This document shows positions 20,342-20,723 of a stretch of 20,723 bases of DNA, piece by piece. The stretch's first letter is position 1; every line of letters begins with the position of its first letter. Location: positions 1-20,723 of the forward strand of contig DAOKYT010000050.1 in the NCBI GenBank assembly GCA_035326025.1, given 5' to 3'. This DNA comes from Amarobacter sp035326025. Its GTDB lineage: Bacteria; Chloroflexota; Dehalococcoidia; Tepidiformales; Tepidiformaceae. Position numbers and translations under genes: made by a program. Below the pieces are notes generated by a model. The model ran no database searches. It had not been told where the DNA came from and saw only the letters and a list, made by a program, of their open reading frames with translations.

Positions 20342-20723
20342 TCCTCGATACCGGGCCGCTGTACGCGTCGCTCGACCGCAGCGACGCCGATCATGCCGCG
20401 TGCCGGCGGCTCATCGAACAAGCCCAGGAGGCGTTGATAATTCCGGCGCCGGTGCTGGTCGAGGTGGACTACTGGATACACACCCGCCTGCACCCTGGCG
20501 TCCTGGTCGCACTGCTCGACGACATCGAGGCCGGCGCATATCGCGTCGAAGACCTGCAGACCGCGGACTACGCCCGCGTTCGCTCTCTGTGCGACCGTTA
20601 CGACGACGCGGACATAGGGTTCGTCGACGCTGCGGTGCTGGCCATCGTCGAGCGCCTGGACGAGCCCAAACTGGCGACCCTGGACCACCGGCACTTCGGC
20701 ACACTCAGGCCGCGTCACGTCGA
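20332..20723 (+). CDS. VapC-like PIN-domain toxin (partial, runs off the window)
   Basis: A GTG at 20332 opens VALILDTGPLYASLDRSDAD, with no stop before the window end (130 residues seen). PIN acidic residues are D6, E44 (VLVEVDYW), D99 (IGFVDAAVLAI) and a late Asp in LATLDHRHF, so the active site is complete. Its start lies inside the end of the antitoxin gene. It is probably missing only a few C-terminal residues. Function is as for VapC: an Mg-dependent RNase kept silent by its antitoxin. Confidence 0.88.
   Translation, partial: MALILDTGPLYASLDRSDADHAACRRLIEQAQEALIIPAPVLVEVDYWIHTRLHPGVLVALLDDIEAGAYRVEDLQTADYARVRSLCDRYDDADIGFVDAAVLAIVERLDEPKLATLDHRHFGTLRPRHV

Overview
The window is strongly GC-rich, uses normal bacterial start and stop signals, and carries a gene mix (winged-helix/BTAD regulator, DUF6458 and GlsB-type small membrane proteins, a catalase-peroxidase with a PerR-like Fur protein, a PadR plus permease-prefix membrane protein, Cys-repeat surface proteins, many toxin-antitoxin genes) that best fits a Chloroflexota bacterium. 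A high-GC actinobacterium is the main alternative. No rRNA or complete tRNA is present to settle this.

Layout. 1-111 (minus): the cut-off start of a tiny gene with an in-frame UGA. 436-3003 (plus): small hypothetical genes, a frameshifted BTAD regulator and two small membrane proteins. 3043-4254: a Cys-repeat, Thr/Pro-rich surface protein. 4355-4498: a dead IS5-type transposase fragment. 4505-7339 (minus): a sulfur operon (sulfide:quinone oxidoreductase-like flavoprotein, single-Cys TusE/DsrC-like carrier, DsrE2-like protein, ArsR regulator), followed 26 bases later by a second copy of the UGA-containing gene. A rhodanese gene is divergent at 7568. 7943-9283: a cupin/monooxygenase-like pair facing a MarR regulator across a shared operator. 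9352-10671: a zincin with the LQRxxGN leader typical of contractile-injection-system effectors, plus a small partner. 10812-13743: katG (minus) divergent from a Fur/PerR-like gene. 13855-14334: a cupredoxin lipoprotein. 14404-16181 (minus): PadR and a permease-prefix membrane protein. 16340-16912: a lipoprotein with a Cox11-like CxC motif. 16962-20723: an accessory island holding a decayed antitoxin/MazF-like remnant, two VapBC-type modules and a class II Fic protein, separated by related repeats.

How the parts work together. The 7339-4505 operon, with the divergent rhodanese, looks like a sulfide oxidation and persulfide-trafficking unit under its own ArsR repressor. Three adjacent inverted repeats sit in front of the first gene. 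The katG/Fur, cupin/MarR and PadR/membrane pairs are three separate local regulator-target units, with stress themes of peroxide, small molecules and envelope.

The most unusual feature is the small gene found twice (1-111 partial, 4505-4726). Both copies have a good ribosome binding site and protein-like substitutions in the first 24 codons, then an in-frame UGA. The UGA is followed at the spacing of the E. coli fdhF SECIS by an 11-bp hairpin with a six-base loop, identical in both copies. I propose it as an undescribed small selenoprotein candidate linked to sulfur metabolism; this is inference and depends on the genome having selA/B/C/D. The second notable structure is the toxin-antitoxin island. 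The Fic gene there is bracketed by two equal-length 192-bp direct repeats with an 80-bp identical core, and a third diverged copy precedes the first VapBC pair.
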